64,000 bases of DNA, from the NCBI RefSeq assembly GCF_037969725.1, contig NZ_CP150203.1, positions 884,001 through 948,000 on the forward strand, written 5' to 3'. Within the stretch, counting starts at the first letter, position 1. Each line of letters opens with the position of its first letter. This stretch comes from Paenibacillus sp. FSL W8-0426. GTDB taxonomy: Bacteria; Bacillota; Bacilli; Paenibacillales; Paenibacillaceae. The notes beneath the pieces are model-generated. The model searched no databases. It saw only the letters and a program-made list of their open reading frames with translations, and was not told the DNA's origin. Made by a program: the position numbers and the translations under genes. Of this stretch, positions 51,834 through 61,052 are shown one piece after another.

Positions 51834-52580
51834 CTATGGAGTCACCCGGTCGGCATACGCGGCCATCGCGTCACGCATAAATACGGCCAGCCCTTCGCCG
51901 AATTTGTCGATATTGCGGGTAAAACGCTCGTCGTCCACGTACATTTGTCCCAATCCGCGGAAAGCCTCCGGCGAATAACTTCCCATTTCGTTCAGGAAAT
52001 CGTACCAAGCGGCAATCGCGGTTTGTGCTTCCTCGGAAGAAGGTGCCAGATGGCGTAATGCTGCGAGGTTGCGGTAAATTTCATTCATTCGCTCGCCCAG
52101 AGCCTGCTGCTCTTGCGGAGACTGTTGGCCCAAGCGGGCATGCGCCTGGTCTACTGCTTCATTTCCCCAGCGCTGCCGGGCCTCCTGTTCATATGGGTTC
52201 CGGCTGAAATCAAAGCCTTCGAATTGTTCTTTGGCCGTCATGTGAATCTCTCCTTTCCAGTGTTGAACGGTTTTATCGATCGTGGCTATCATACGATCGA
52301 TCCGGTCCCGTCTTTCCAGTAAAATGCGGCGGTGCATTTGAAACGCTTCCTCCCGATCGAAGGAAGGGTCGCTCAGGATATCCTTGATTTCTTTTAAAGA
52401 AAAGTCGAGCTCCTTGAAAAACAAAATTTGCTGCAGCTTTTCCAGATTGGCGTCCGAGTACAGACGATATCCGGATGAAGTGGTTTCGTCCGGAGTCAGC
52501 AGCCCGATCTCGTCATAGTGATGCAGCGTGCGCACGCTGATTCCGACGAGCTCGGAGACCTCCTTTACTTTCATGGCCAT
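51834..52580 (-). CDS. MerR family regulator with TipAS ligand domain (Mta/TipA-like)
   Basis: A 248-residue regulator. Residues 1-70 are the MerR winged helix (KEVSELVGISVRTLHHYDEI, GYRLYSDANLEKLQQILFFK), followed by a dimerisation helix and a C-terminal TipAS-type antibiotic-recognition domain (WGNEAVDQAHARLGQ, GLGQMYVDDERFTRNIDKFG). Family members such as B. subtilis Mta and Streptomyces TipA activate drug-response genes. AAGGAGG fits the ATG at 52580; TTG 52589 is too close. A MerR-type promoter lies upstream. Confidence 0.9.
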   Translation of the reverse strand: MAMKVKEVSELVGISVRTLHHYDEIGLLTPDETTSSGYRLYSDANLEKLQQILFFKELDFSLKEIKDILSDPSFDREEAFQMHRRILLERRDRIDRMIATIDKTVQHWKGEIHMTAKEQFEGFDFSRNPYEQEARQRWGNEAVDQAHARLGQQSPQEQQALGERMNEIYRNLAALRHLAPSSEEAQTAIAAWYDFLNEMGSYSPEAFRGLGQMYVDDERFTRNIDKFGEGLAVFMRDAMAAYADRVTP

Positions 52581-52605
52581 GAAATCCAACCTCCTTACAC
52601 CACCG

Positions 52606-52636
52606 ATTGTACAGGGTCACGTTACGTGAGAGTCAA
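52606..52636 (-). promoter_or_regulatory. MerR-type promoter with 19-bp spacer and central dyad
   Basis: On the minus strand TTGACT (52631-52636), a 19-base spacer and TACAAT (52606-52611). The spacer contains the perfect dyad TCACGT-T-ACGTGA at 52617-52629. An overlong spacer with a dyad is the classical target of MerR proteins, which twist the DNA to activate; autoregulation by the adjacent gene is predicted. Confidence 0.8.
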
Positions 52637-52819
52637 CAGGGAAAAAAATGTTCCAGCGAAGCACTTTCAGCCATAAATTTTGGTTTATGGGTGTATCGCC
52701 GAAGCATTCGCGGTGAGCAGCCGCGCCAAACCGAAAGCAAGCTTGAGTGTATAACCCGGCAATCACCCGGGCCTTGGTGCGCGGGGTCTCATGATGTATG
52801 GGGATGCGCGTGTGCGCGG

Positions 52820-53485
52820 CTATGCCTGCATCCCGCGCACCACAGCCGCCAGCTCCGCAGCGGCTGCGCGCACGTCGGCCGCGCCTGCGACGGCGGAGAT
52901 GACGGCCACGCCGTCAGCCCCCGCCGCCATGACGTCGGCCGCGGTATCGGCTGCAATGCCGCCGATACCGACCAGCGGAACCGCGATGCCTGCGGCGCGC
53001 AGTTCCGCAATCCCGGCGGGGCCCAGCACGGCATGGGCATCCGCCTTCGAGCGCGTCGGGTACATCGGCCCGACGCCAAGGTAGTCGGCGCCCGCCTGCA
53101 CGGCACGGCGCGCCTCGGTCACGGAGTGGGCGGATACGCCAAGCATCCGCCCGGGTCCGATGCGGGCGCGCACCAGCGCCGCGTCCGCATCGTCCTGGCC
53201 GACGTGCACGCCGTCGGCCTGCAGGGCCACGGCCAGCTCCAGGTCATCGTTCACGATGAACGGGATGCTATGCTGGCCGCACACCTCGCGCAGGCGCTCC
53301 GCAAGTGCGATGCGCGCCGTGCCCGTCAGGGCGCCAGTTCCTTTCTCGCGGAACTGGAACAGCGTGATGCCGCCAGCAATAGCCTGGCGCAACACCTCAA
53401 CCGGGTCATGGGTCGCATTCACACTGCCCATGACCAGATACAGCCGCATGGCGCGGCGCACCCTTTCCATGTCCAATCGTTCCAT
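52820..53485 (-). CDS. thiE: thiamine-phosphate synthase
   Basis: A 221-residue TIM-barrel enzyme joining HMP-pyrophosphate and thiazole phosphate to thiamine phosphate. Family signatures are present: ITLFQFREKGTG, PFIVNDDLELAVALQADGVH, then VGQDDAD, YLGVGPMYPTRSK and PLVGIGGI. The start codon overlaps the thiD stop by one base (TAATG). GC content is higher than in most of the window, giving unusually Ala-rich stretches. Last gene of the riboswitch-controlled operon. Confidence 0.94.
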   Translation of the reverse strand: MERLDMERVRRAMRLYLVMGSVNATHDPVEVLRQAIAGGITLFQFREKGTGALTGTARIALAERLREVCGQHSIPFIVNDDLELAVALQADGVHVGQDDADAALVRARIGPGRMLGVSAHSVTEARRAVQAGADYLGVGPMYPTRSKADAHAVLGPAGIAELRAAGIAVPLVGIGGIAADTAADVMAAGADGVAVISAVAGAADVRAAAAELAAVVRGMQA

Positions 53486-54297
53486 TACAACGCACCCCGC
53501 AATCTGCGCCCATACGCAAAATGGTTCGTCGGCCCATGGCCTGCACCGATGCCAAGCTCATCTTCAATCGCCGCCTGAATGAAAACGCGAGCCGTTTCCA
53601 CCGCTTCAGGCACCGCCGATCCTTTCGCCAATTCAGCCGCAATCGCCGCCGAGAAGGTGCAGCCCGTACCATGGGTATGACGCGTCAGAACGCGTGGGTT
53701 CTCGAAATAATGAAAGGAATGTCCATCATACAGCACATCCACGACGGAGCCGTGATCGCCTGCATGGCCGCCTTTGATCAAGACGTAGGCAGAGCCCATC
53801 TGCACGATGCGCCGTGCCGCTTCTTCCCGCGAAGCCAAACCGCCAATGGACATGCCTGCGAGCAGCTCGGCCTCCGGAATGTTGGGCGTGGTTACCAACG
53901 CAAGCGGCAACAAATCCGAAATGAGCGTCTGCACCGCTTGCTGCTGGAGCAGGGGGGCACCGCCCTTGGCGACCATGACCGGATCGATGACCAGTTTGGG
54001 CCAGCGATACGTCCGGCATTTTTCCGCGACAATCCGGATTAGGTCCGCGCTGAACAACATGCCGGTCTTGACGGCGCCTGGATAGAGGTCGGTTCCGATC
54101 GAGTCGAGCTGCGCGGCCACGCCTTCGTTCGGAACAGCGAAAACACCTTGTACACCGAGGGTGTTCTGCGCAGTGATGGCGGTGATTGCACTCATGCCGT
54201 ACACGCCGAGCTCCTGAAAAGTTTTCAGGTCGGCTTGAATGCCCGCGCCGCCGCCGCTGTCCGAACCGGCAATCGTGAGAGCTTGCGGGATCGTCAT
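53485..54297 (-). CDS. thiD: hydroxymethylpyrimidine/phosphomethylpyrimidine kinase
   Basis: A 270-residue ribokinase-fold enzyme making HMP-pyrophosphate. Signatures: [46 protein letters not shown] and the anion hole [20 protein letters not shown] with its catalytic Asp region. The frame is open upstream to 54537, but the ATG at 54297 gives the family N-terminus and overlaps the thiM stop in an ATGA, showing coupling. Confidence 0.94.
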   Translation of the reverse strand: MTIPQALTIAGSDSGGGAGIQADLKTFQELGVYGMSAITAITAQNTLGVQGVFAVPNEGVAAQLDSIGTDLYPGAVKTGMLFSADLIRIVAEKCRTYRWPKLVIDPVMVAKGGAPLLQQQAVQTLISDLLPLALVTTPNIPEAELLAGMSIGGLASREEAARRIVQMGSAYVLIKGGHAGDHGSVVDVLYDGHSFHYFENPRVLTRHTHGTGCTFSAAIAAELAKGSAVPEAVETARVFIQAAIEDELGIGAGHGPTNHFAYGRRLRGAL

Positions 54298-55106
54298 CGT
54301 GCACCTCCGGCAGCTTGCCGAATTTGCGACCGTTCTGTCACCAGTGCCGGCGTGACTTGTGCCAGTTGGTTCAGCAGCTCGATTTGGAAGCTGCCGGGAC
54401 CTTGTTGTGCCGTTCGTTCTGCCGCTTGTTCGGCGGCTATGCCGTAGAAGGCCAGCGCTTCGGCAATGCTGTCTAATCGTTCGCGCCCAGGCTCCGCAAT
54501 CGCGGCAAACGCCCCGATGACCGAACTCAGCAGGCACCCGGCTCCGGTGACACGGGTGAGCAGGGCATGGCCATTGCCGATCACGTACGTGGTTTCGCCG
54601 TCGGACACCACGTCTTCCTGACCGGTTACGGCTGCGATGCAGCCGAGCTGCTTAGCGGCACGCTCCGCAATGTGGATGCGGTCGCCTTTACCGTGTCCTG
54701 CATCCACGCCTTTAATCTCCCAGTTCTCCCCGATGACGTTGGCCACCTCGGCGACATTGCCGCGCAGCACGGTTAGCTGCAGTTCATGGACAAGCTTGCG
54801 TGCCGTTTCGGTGCGATAGGCCGTGGCTCCTGCGCCAACCGGGTCGAACACGATGGGCACGCTGTGGGTATTGGCTGCGCGTCCGGCAAGACGAATCGAC
54901 GTCACGACGTCCTCATTCAACGTACCGATGTTAAGCACGACGGCTCCGGCCATTTTGGCAACGTCGGCGACCTCTTCATGAGCGTAGGCCATGAAAGGAG
55001 AGGCGCCCAATGCAAGCAGGCCGTTGGCGGTAAAAGGAGCTACGACAATGTTGGTAATGTTGTGGACCAACGGATTTTGGGTACGAACGCGTTCCAAATA
55101 GGACAT
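54294..55106 (-). CDS. thiM: hydroxyethylthiazole kinase
   Basis: A 270-residue kinase salvaging the thiazole half of thiamine. Signatures: [44 protein letters not shown] and [22 protein letters not shown] lies 9 bases before the ATG at 55106. First gene of the thiM-thiD-thiE operon; the salvage kinase together with HMP kinase and ThiE allows thiamine synthesis from imported precursors. The de novo genes thiC and thiG are not in view. Confidence 0.94.
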   Translation of the reverse strand: MSYLERVRTQNPLVHNITNIVVAPFTANGLLALGASPFMAYAHEEVADVAKMAGAVVLNIGTLNEDVVTSIRLAGRAANTHSVPIVFDPVGAGATAYRTETARKLVHELQLTVLRGNVAEVANVIGENWEIKGVDAGHGKGDRIHIAERAAKQLGCIAAVTGQEDVVSDGETTYVIGNGHALLTRVTGAGCLLSSVIGAFAAIAEPGRERLDSIAEALAFYGIAAEQAAERTAQQGPGSFQIELLNQLAQVTPALVTERSQIRQAAGGAR

Positions 55107-55279
55107 ATGTGAATGCCTCCTCATCAAGAATAGGTATTTCTGCGCGCTGGTTTCCGGATCGCAGGAAGATCAGTGAAGGGATGACTGGAAATAAATTCTG
55201 TCGCGGTGTGTTCGGCAACAACGATCGCATTGCGCGTTCTGGCATCTGCCCAATCGCCCGATGCGGCCCGTGACAAACA

Positions 55280-55317
55280 AAGCCCCTCCCATTTCCAAGG
55301 AAACGGGAGGGGCTTTT
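55280..55317 (-). terminator. terminator of the thiMDE riboswitch expression platform
   Basis: AAAGCCCCTCCC and GGGAGGGGCTTT form a 12-bp stem around a small TTTCC/GGAAA hairpin, with a T-rich tail on the minus strand. It lies between the TPP aptamer and thiM and is the likely off-state structure. Confidence 0.85.
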
Positions 55318-55387
55318 CAACGCAAATAGGGATACATGTCTAACGCAAGCCATACCCCTTGCATAATGTATTAATTGGTAAAGTCCG

Positions 55388-55474
55388 CTCCACTTCCCTA
55401 CGCTGGTATGATCCAGATCAGGTTCAAAGGGTCCGAAAATCATTCGTCTCAGCCGTGAGGCTCCCCTAGTGACT
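55388..55474 (-). ncRNA. TPP (THI-box) riboswitch of thiMDE
   Basis: Read on the minus strand it has the conserved THI-box blocks in order: ACTAGGGGAGCC, GGCTGAGA, GACCCTTTGAACCTGATC, TGGATCATACCAGCGTAGG and GAAGTGG. Thiamine pyrophosphate binding should favour the downstream terminator and switch the operon off. Confidence 0.96.
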
Positions 55475-55501
55475 GTTTGCAGCTTATGCAGTTGTGCATT
55501 C

Positions 55502-55531
55502 AGCATACCTCACAAGTGCGGATGGTGTAAA
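55502..55531 (-). promoter_or_regulatory. promoter of the thiMDE riboswitch transcript
   Basis: Minus strand TTTACA (55526-55531), 18-base spacer, TATGCT (55502-55507); start near 55495, about 20 bases before the aptamer. Confidence 0.55.
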
Positions 55532-55588
55532 TAGGACCCGGAGGGGCGAGATCCTTTCCGGCTGGAGCTGGAGAAATCCGTAAGTCGA

Positions 55589-55617
55589 TTTACCTTGCTT
55601 GCGGAACCCGATATAAT
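55589..55617 (+). promoter_or_regulatory. sigma-A type promoter of the radical SAM gene
   Basis: TTTACC (55589-55594), 17 bases, TATAAT (55612-55617), about 80 bases before the coding start and divergent from the thiMDE promoter. Confidence 0.65.
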
Positions 55618-55695
55618 AATAAAGGCGCATTTTGGCCGCATCACGAATGAAGTCGGGAAGGGACTCATCCCCCTGACTGGAATGGGGACCACGCA

Positions 55696-56571
55696 TTGAA
55701 AACGTTCAAAAAGGTTTATATAGAGATCACGAGCATTTGCAACCTGGCCTGCAGCTTCTGTCCGCAGACGAAGCGAGCCAAAGGATTTATTGATCCGGAA
55801 ACGTTCAGCATGGTGCTGGATCAGATCAAGCCGCATTCAAGTTACATCTATCTGCATGTCAAAGGCGAACCGCTGCTTCATCCCAAAATCGATTTGCTGC
55901 TGGACATCGCCCATGAGAAGGGTTTCAAAGTGAATATTACGACGAACGGAACGTTGCTGCCGAAGACGAGACACAAGCTGCTCGGCAAGCCGGCGCTGCG
56001 CCAGATGAACTTTTCCCTGCACAGCTTCGACGGGCATGAGGGCTCCAAAGATCGCGAAGGGTACCTGAGCAACATCTTTTCGTTTGTGCATGAAGCGACG
56101 AAGCATAACGTCATCGTGTCGTTCAGATTGTGGAATTTGACGCAGGACAATTTCACGAATGCCCAGAAGCAGCGCAACCGCGAAACGCTCGATCACTTGG
56201 AGCGAGAATTCAATCTGGATTATAAAATCGAGGAAAAGGTCGTACCGGGCAGCGGCGTCAAAATCGCGCCGAACGTGTACCTGAACCAGGACCATGAATT
56301 TCAGTGGCCAAGCCTGGATGCGCCGGAGGATGACGGTAAAGGATTTTGCCATGCGTTGCGCACGCAAGCCGCGGTGCTTGTGGATGGAACGGTGGTTCCG
56401 TGCTGCCTGGACGGCGAAGGCGTCATTAATTTGGGGAACGTGCATGAACGTTCCTTCTCGGAGATTGTGGAAGGCGAGCGCGCCAACAATCTGTTCTATG
56501 GTTTTTCGAGACGCGAAGCGGTGGAGGAGCTTTGCCGCAAATGCGGATACCGCCAGCGGTTCGGTGCGTAG
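55696..56571 (+). CDS. radical SAM protein with SPASM-like C-terminus
   Basis: A 291-residue enzyme. The radical SAM cluster motif CNLACSFC gives C15, C19 and C22; KGEPLLHPKIDLLLDIAHEK and VNITTNGTLL follow as in the family. The C-terminal third has further Cys residues (GKGFCHALRTQ, VVPCCLDGEG, ELCRKCGYR) arranged as in SPASM/Twitch auxiliary-cluster domains. Members modify peptides or cofactors. No precursor peptide gene was found nearby. The start is TTG behind a weak GGGG site, so it is provisional. Confidence 0.85.
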   Translation: MKTFKKVYIEITSICNLACSFCPQTKRAKGFIDPETFSMVLDQIKPHSSYIYLHVKGEPLLHPKIDLLLDIAHEKGFKVNITTNGTLLPKTRHKLLGKPALRQMNFSLHSFDGHEGSKDREGYLSNIFSFVHEATKHNVIVSFRLWNLTQDNFTNAQKQRNRETLDHLEREFNLDYKIEEKVVPGSGVKIAPNVYLNQDHEFQWPSLDAPEDDGKGFCHALRTQAAVLVDGTVVPCCLDGEGVINLGNVHERSFSEIVEGERANNLFYGFSRREAVEELCRKCGYRQRFGA

Positions 56572-56888
56572 GATTGGATTTTGAATAAAAAGACGGGGAC
56601 GGCTTGATTTCAAGTCGGCCCTTGTTGTCTTTCATCTGAAGGAAAATAAGGTAATTCCAGCACACCGAGAGTTAACAACGGCAGATGCGATGTTCGGAAC
56701 GGGTACGGATAGGTCTCATTTTCTCAGAGCTGGCGTGAATGTCGGAGAGATGTGAACTACGGATTATTCTTGGAACGTTCCTTTCCTGATAGGATGAGGT
56801 TGCGGCCAGGACAAGCGGAGCTGTGCATCTGCGAGGCTTGCCGACAAACCGCCCGTAATGGGAAAATCCGATCGCCAAGGAGGAATTC
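56572..56888. other. intergenic stretch before pectate lyase
   Basis: About 320 bases. No promoter pair, hairpin or small gene stands out apart from AAGGAGG serving the next gene. Confidence 0.4.
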
Positions 56889-57560
56889 ATGATGAAAAAA
56901 ATGTTGACCGTACTTTTGTCCGCCGGTTTGGCTGCCTCATTGTTTGCTGTGATTCCCGCAGCGGCAGCGCCCGAAATCGTCAAAACGACGATTATCGTCA
57001 AAAAAGGCGAAACGTACGACGGCAAGGGGAAAAGCGTGGCTGCCGATCCGAACACGTTGGGAGACGGAAGCCAGGCTGAGAACCAGAAGCCCATTTTCAG
57101 GCTTGAAGCAGGCGCAACCTTGAAAAACGTAGTCATTGAAGCTCCTGCTGCCGACGGCGTTCATTGTTATGGCAGCTGCAATATCGAAAACGTGACCTGG
57201 AAGGATGTCGGCGAGGACGCCCTAACCTTGAAATCCTCCGGCACCGTTAACATAACGGGCGGAGCGGCGTATAAGGCGTACGACAAAGTATTTCAGATGA
57301 ATGCCTCGGGAACGATCAACATCAAAAATTTCAGGGCAGACGACATCGGCAAACTGGTGCGCCAAAACGGAGGCACCTCTTATCAGGTTACGATGAGTGT
57401 GGACAACTCCAACATCTCCAACGTCAAGGATTCGATTCTGCGCACGGACAGCAGCTCGACCGTCGGCAAAATCACCAATACGCGGTATTCCAAGGTGCCT
57501 ACGCTCTTCAAAGGGTTCGCCTCCGGCAAAACGAGCCAATCGGGCAATACGCAATACTGA
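56889..57560 (+). CDS. secreted pectate lyase, PL3 family
   Basis: A 223-residue exported enzyme. The signal peptide ([20 protein letters not shown]) is cleaved after AAA near residue 27. The short beta-helix of polysaccharide lyase family 3 is shown by [40 protein letters not shown] and [17 protein letters not shown]3 enzymes cleave polygalacturonate with Ca2+. Length is normal. Either of two ATGs (56889, 56892) fits the AAGGAGG site. With GH105 and GH112 it shows a pectin-degrading lifestyle. An 8-bp hairpin at 57648-57675 may end the transcript. Confidence 0.92.
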   Translation: MMKKMLTVLLSAGLAASLFAVIPAAAAPEIVKTTIIVKKGETYDGKGKSVAADPNTLGDGSQAENQKPIFRLEAGATLKNVVIEAPAADGVHCYGSCNIENVTWKDVGEDALTLKSSGTVNITGGAAYKAYDKVFQMNASGTINIKNFRADDIGKLVRQNGGTSYQVTMSVDNSNISNVKDSILRTDSSSTVGKITNTRYSKVPTLFKGFASGKTSQSGNTQY

Positions 57561-57710
57561 ATCATCAGCGACGCGATTGCCAGAGAGTCATCTCTAATGT
57601 TCAAGAGTCTTGCCTGACCTTTGCGCCAACGATCGCGGATTCTACCGAAGGCATTCCTGTGATGGGGATGCCTTCACTATCGCTCGTGCATAAAAGGGAA
57701 TGATTCGGGA

Positions 57711-57739
57711 TTGCCACAAATACCCTTCTGTTGTACAGT
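57711..57739 (+). promoter_or_regulatory. promoter of the ykoEDC riboswitch transcript
   Basis: TTGCCA (57711-57716), 17 bases, TACAGT (57734-57739), ending about 20 bases before the aptamer. Confidence 0.6.
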
Positions 57740-57759
57740 ATAACCATTGAAATAACGAA

Positions 57760-57846
57760 AGCCGGGAGCTCAATGAAGTTGGGCTGAGAGGGTGGCCTTG
57801 TGCCGCTGACCGTATCTGATCTGGGTAATGCCAGCGTAGAGAACCA
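57760..57846 (+). ncRNA. TPP (THI-box) riboswitch of ykoEDC
   Basis: THI-box blocks in order on the plus strand: GCCGGGAGCTC, GGGCTGAGAGGG, CTGACCGTATCTGATCTGG and GTAATGCCAGCGTAGAGAA. A terminator follows 155 bases downstream. It should repress uptake of thiamine precursors when TPP is plentiful. Confidence 0.96.
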
Positions 57847-58001
57847 TTCGATCCATGATGGGGAAAATAAACACGCAATTCGTGCACACAACGTCTCATG
57901 AATTCGGCAGCATATCCTTTGCCTTATTCCTGAATGGGATAAGTGTGGGTTGTCCTGTTTATGTGCCATTTTCCGCCCATGTTTCGTCAACTGTACGCAT
58001 G

Positions 58002-58029
58002 GCCTGCCCGATATCGGGGAGGCTTTTTT
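58002..58029 (+). terminator. terminator of the ykoEDC riboswitch expression platform
   Basis: GCCTGCCCGAT and ATCGGGGAGGC form the stem and six T residues follow. It lies 45 bases before the ykoE start. Confidence 0.85.
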
Positions 58030-58073
58030 GTTATTTTCAAACTACTGATGATAAGAGAAGGGGAGTAGAGAAA

Positions 58074-58667
58074 ATGGTAAATGCGGGGAGCAGCAGCAAA
58101 TTAAGATTAACGGATATTTTGGTCACGATCGTGATTGCGGTTGTATTCGGGGTGATCTACAAAATATGGGGACCGACCTATGATCTGATGAAACCGTTCG
58201 GCGTGCATGCCGAGCAGATGATCTACGGCATGTGGTTCATGGCGGGAACGTTTGCCTTTCTCGTCATTCGCAAGCCGGGCGTTGCCATTCTGGCCGAGGT
58301 TGCGGCCTCCACGGTCAGCGCTTTCCTCGGCAGCGAATGGGGCATGTCCACGCTTGTATACGGGCTGCTGCAAGGGCTGGGCGCGGAAATTTTCTTTGCG
58401 GCATTCCTGTATCGGAAAACGAATTTGCCCGTGACCTGCCTGGCCGCCATCGGGGCAGGACTTGCTTCGCTCATACTGGATTACCAATACGGGTACATCG
58501 AGTCCCTCTCGACTTGGAACTACACCCTGTTTATCGGGTTCCGCCTGATCGGCAGCGCCGTGATCGCAGGCGTATTTGCCTATTATTTGGCGAAGGCACT
58601 GGAGCTGACCGGCGTGACCCGTACGTTAAGACCTGCATCGAAGCAGGATTACGAGGCATTGGATTAA
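58074..58667 (+). CDS. ykoE: ECF-type thiamine precursor transporter, substrate-specific component YkoE
   Basis: A 197-residue membrane protein with about six helices, matching YkoE (LTDILVTIVIAVVFGVIYKI, then EVAASTVSAFLGSEWGMSTL and FGVHAEQMIYGMWFMAGTFA). YkoE is the S-component for hydroxymethylpyrimidine-type precursors in energy-coupling transporters. GAAGGGGAG sets the ATG at 58074, after the riboswitch terminator; the frame is open further up but crosses that structure. The ykoF gene found first in the B. subtilis operon is missing here. Confidence 0.88.
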   Translation: MVNAGSSSKLRLTDILVTIVIAVVFGVIYKIWGPTYDLMKPFGVHAEQMIYGMWFMAGTFAFLVIRKPGVAILAEVAASTVSAFLGSEWGMSTLVYGLLQGLGAEIFFAAFLYRKTNLPVTCLAAIGAGLASLILDYQYGYIESLSTWNYTLFIGFRLIGSAVIAGVFAYYLAKALELTGVTRTLRPASKQDYEALD

Positions 58668-60143
58668 ATGCACAGGCAAGAATGCGTGCGGGAAACCGGG
58701 CTAGCAGCGGGCATCGTGAACTTGAGATGCAAATTCCCCGGGGAACAAGGCCTGTTGTTTCAAGGGCTCTCTTTATCGGTGAGCCAAGGAGAGAAGGTGC
58801 TGCTGCTGGGAGCAAGCGGATCGGGAAAATCCACGTTGCTGCAAATATTGAGCGGAATCATTCCGCATGCGGTGGAGATGCCCATGAAGTGTGACGACAT
58901 TCTGGTGCCAAAGCGGGCAGGCATCGTGTTCCAGGACCCGGATGCCCAGTTCTGCATGTCGCATACGGATGAGGAGATTGCATTCGTGCTGGAGAACCGG
59001 AACGTTCCTCGGGAGCAAATGGCAGCGCGGATCGGCCTTGCTTTGCAGCAGGTCGGGCTGGCCTTCGAGGGCCATCGTGCTCCGATCCAATCCCTGTCCC
59101 AGGGCATGAAGCAGCGGCTGGCCATTGCTTCGATTCTTGCGCTGGAACCGGACGTATTGTTCATGGACGAACCGACGGCGCTGTTGGACGGGGAAGGCAC
59201 GTCGCAGGTCTGGGATACGGTGAAACGGATCGCCCATAACAAAACCTTGATCATCGTGGAACACAAAATCGACGAAATCGTGGACTGGGTCGATCGGATC
59301 GTCGTGCTGTCCCCCGAAGGGCAGATCGCCGCGGACGGTCCGGCAGCGCAAATATTTGCGGAGCAGCGGGATCTGCTCAGGTCATATGGCATTTGGTACC
59401 CGGGCGTATGGGAGGAACAGGGACAGCAGGCAGGGAGCGCGGCAGGGCCTGAACCTGCCGTGCGGCAACGACTTCACGAGGAACCTGTACTGGAGCTGCG
59501 CGACGTCATCGGATGGCGGGGCAGCACCGAGGTGATCCGGGTCAACAAGCTGGAAGTCCGCCCCGGCGATTGGATCGGCGTCGTTGGAGCCAACGGTGCC
59601 GGCAAAAGTTCGTTGCTGCTGTCCATGATGCATATTCTGAAAACGACGGGGGACTATCGCGTGATGGGGAAACCCGCCGGCACGACGCAGCAGCTGGCGG
59701 AACGGATGGCCTTTGTGTTTCAGAACCCGGAATTCCAGTTCGTGACGAACTCGGTTGTGGACGAAGTGGAATTTTCGCTGCTCGGTACCGCAATGTCACC
59801 TGCAGAGAGGCAAGCAAATACGCTGGGCATGCTGGAGGAATTCGGGCTTGCGGCATTGGCAGACCGCCATCCGTATCAATTGTCCATGGGGCAGAAACGG
59901 CGGCTGAGCGTAGCTTCTGCCCTCATACGCGGCCAGCGCATCCTGCTGCTGGATGAGCCGACGTTTGGGCAGGATGCCCGCAATACGTTCGCGATGCTGT
60001 CAAGGCTTGACGAACTTAGACGGAAAGGGACGGCCATCGTGATGGTGACCCATGACAGCGAAATCGTAAGCAGGTACTGTACCCGGACTTGGAAGGTTGA
60101 TGGAGGGAGGGTCATGGATGCAGCTGTCTTTTCCCCATCGTGA
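58668..60143 (+). CDS. ykoD: ECF transporter double ATPase YkoD
   Basis: A 491-residue protein with two fused ABC ATPases. First: Walker A GASGSGKST near residue 44, signature LSQGMKQRL, Walker B DVLFMDEPTALLDG. Second: GANGAGKSS near residue 308, LSMGQKRRL, RILLLDEPTFGQD. Both Walker sets are intact, as expected for the energising pair of an ECF transporter. The ATG follows the ykoE stop with no gap, and its end overlaps ykoC by 26 bases. Confidence 0.9.
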   Translation: MHRQECVRETGLAAGIVNLRCKFPGEQGLLFQGLSLSVSQGEKVLLLGASGSGKSTLLQILSGIIPHAVEMPMKCDDILVPKRAGIVFQDPDAQFCMSHTDEEIAFVLENRNVPREQMAARIGLALQQVGLAFEGHRAPIQSLSQGMKQRLAIASILALEPDVLFMDEPTALLDGEGTSQVWDTVKRIAHNKTLIIVEHKIDEIVDWVDRIVVLSPEGQIAADGPAAQIFAEQRDLLRSYGIWYPGVWEEQGQQAGSAAGPEPAVRQRLHEEPVLELRDVIGWRGSTEVIRVNKLEVRPGDWIGVVGANGAGKSSLLLSMMHILKTTGDYRVMGKPAGTTQQLAERMAFVFQNPEFQFVTNSVVDEVEFSLLGTAMSPAERQANTLGMLEEFGLAALADRHPYQLSMGQKRRLSVASALIRGQRILLLDEPTFGQDARNTFAMLSRLDELRRKGTAIVMVTHDSEIVSRYCTRTWKVDGGRVMDAAVFSPS

Positions 60144-60912
60144 GACATGGCTTCATCACGTCAATCCCGGGTTGAAGATGGTCGTGCTGACGCTGCTGTT
60201 CATATACGTCATTTTCATCCACAATTTAAACGTGATGGCGAATACGGCCGTGGCAATGCTGTTGCTTCTGATCTGGAGCGGCCATCCATGGCGCAGGCTG
60301 CTCTTGTATGCTTCGCCGTTCATCCTCGTGTTTATCTCCACGTCGACGGGCATGATGATGTTCGGGAAAGGAGAGACGACGTGGTTCCGGTATGGCCTGA
60401 TCCATGTGACCGAAGAGAGCTTCTATCGCGGCATGCATCTCGGTTTCCGTTCGCTCTGCATGGCTGCTGCCGGATTGCTGTTCGGTTTGACGACCCGTCC
60501 CGTCCGGCTGTTCTATTCCCTGATGCAGCAGTGGAGGCTTCCGCCTAAATATGCCTACAGCTTCCTCGCGGCAATGCGCATGATCCCGATTCTGCTGGAT
60601 GAATTCCAAACGCTGCGGTATGCGATTCGCATCCGCGGCATGGGTGGCCGACGATCGCGCTGGAACATCTACGGAACCCTGAAACGTTATGCGATTCCAC
60701 TGCTGGCCCAGAGCATTCGCCGCGCCCAGCGGATGGCGGTGGCCATGCAGGCGAAGGGGTTCGCCGAAGGCGCAAGCCGGACGTATTATGTTCCGGTCGG
60801 GTACTCCCGGACAGACACCTGGTTTCTTTTGTACATGGTCATCTCGTTCCTGCTGGCTTATCTGGCTGGCGTGGGTTACCCTTATCAACCGGAAATGGTG
60901 GATGTAAGGTAG
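60118..60912 (+). CDS. ykoC: ECF transporter transmembrane component YkoC
   Basis: A 264-residue EcfT-type protein with several membrane helices in the first 110 residues and a last one near 240-258. The coupling helices with the AxRxRG-type motif are present (YAIRIRGMGGRRSRW and VAMQAKGFAEGASR). It links YkoE to the ATPase YkoD. The ATG at 60118 lies 7 bases after GGAGGGAGG. Confidence 0.88.
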   Translation: MQLSFPHRETWLHHVNPGLKMVVLTLLFIYVIFIHNLNVMANTAVAMLLLLIWSGHPWRRLLLYASPFILVFISTSTGMMMFGKGETTWFRYGLIHVTEESFYRGMHLGFRSLCMAAAGLLFGLTTRPVRLFYSLMQQWRLPPKYAYSFLAAMRMIPILLDEFQTLRYAIRIRGMGGRRSRWNIYGTLKRYAIPLLAQSIRRAQRMAVAMQAKGFAEGASRTYYVPVGYSRTDTWFLLYMVISFLLAYLAGVGYPYQPEMVDVR

Positions 60913-61052
60913 GTCGCAGGAATTCCGGCAATGCACGCTTAGAATGATATGTCTTTTTGCAAACCGGTAACTTTTTGCCGGGTCCAAACGTCCTTATTTG
61001 GAAATAACTTCAATACAAAAAGGCGAAGACCTTGGTGAATGGAGGCCAAAAC

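Noticed and set aside
57648..57675. Hairpin GAAGGCAT/ATGCCTTC after the pectate lyase
   Set aside because: Stem of 8 bp but no T run; kept only as a possible weak terminator in the gene note.
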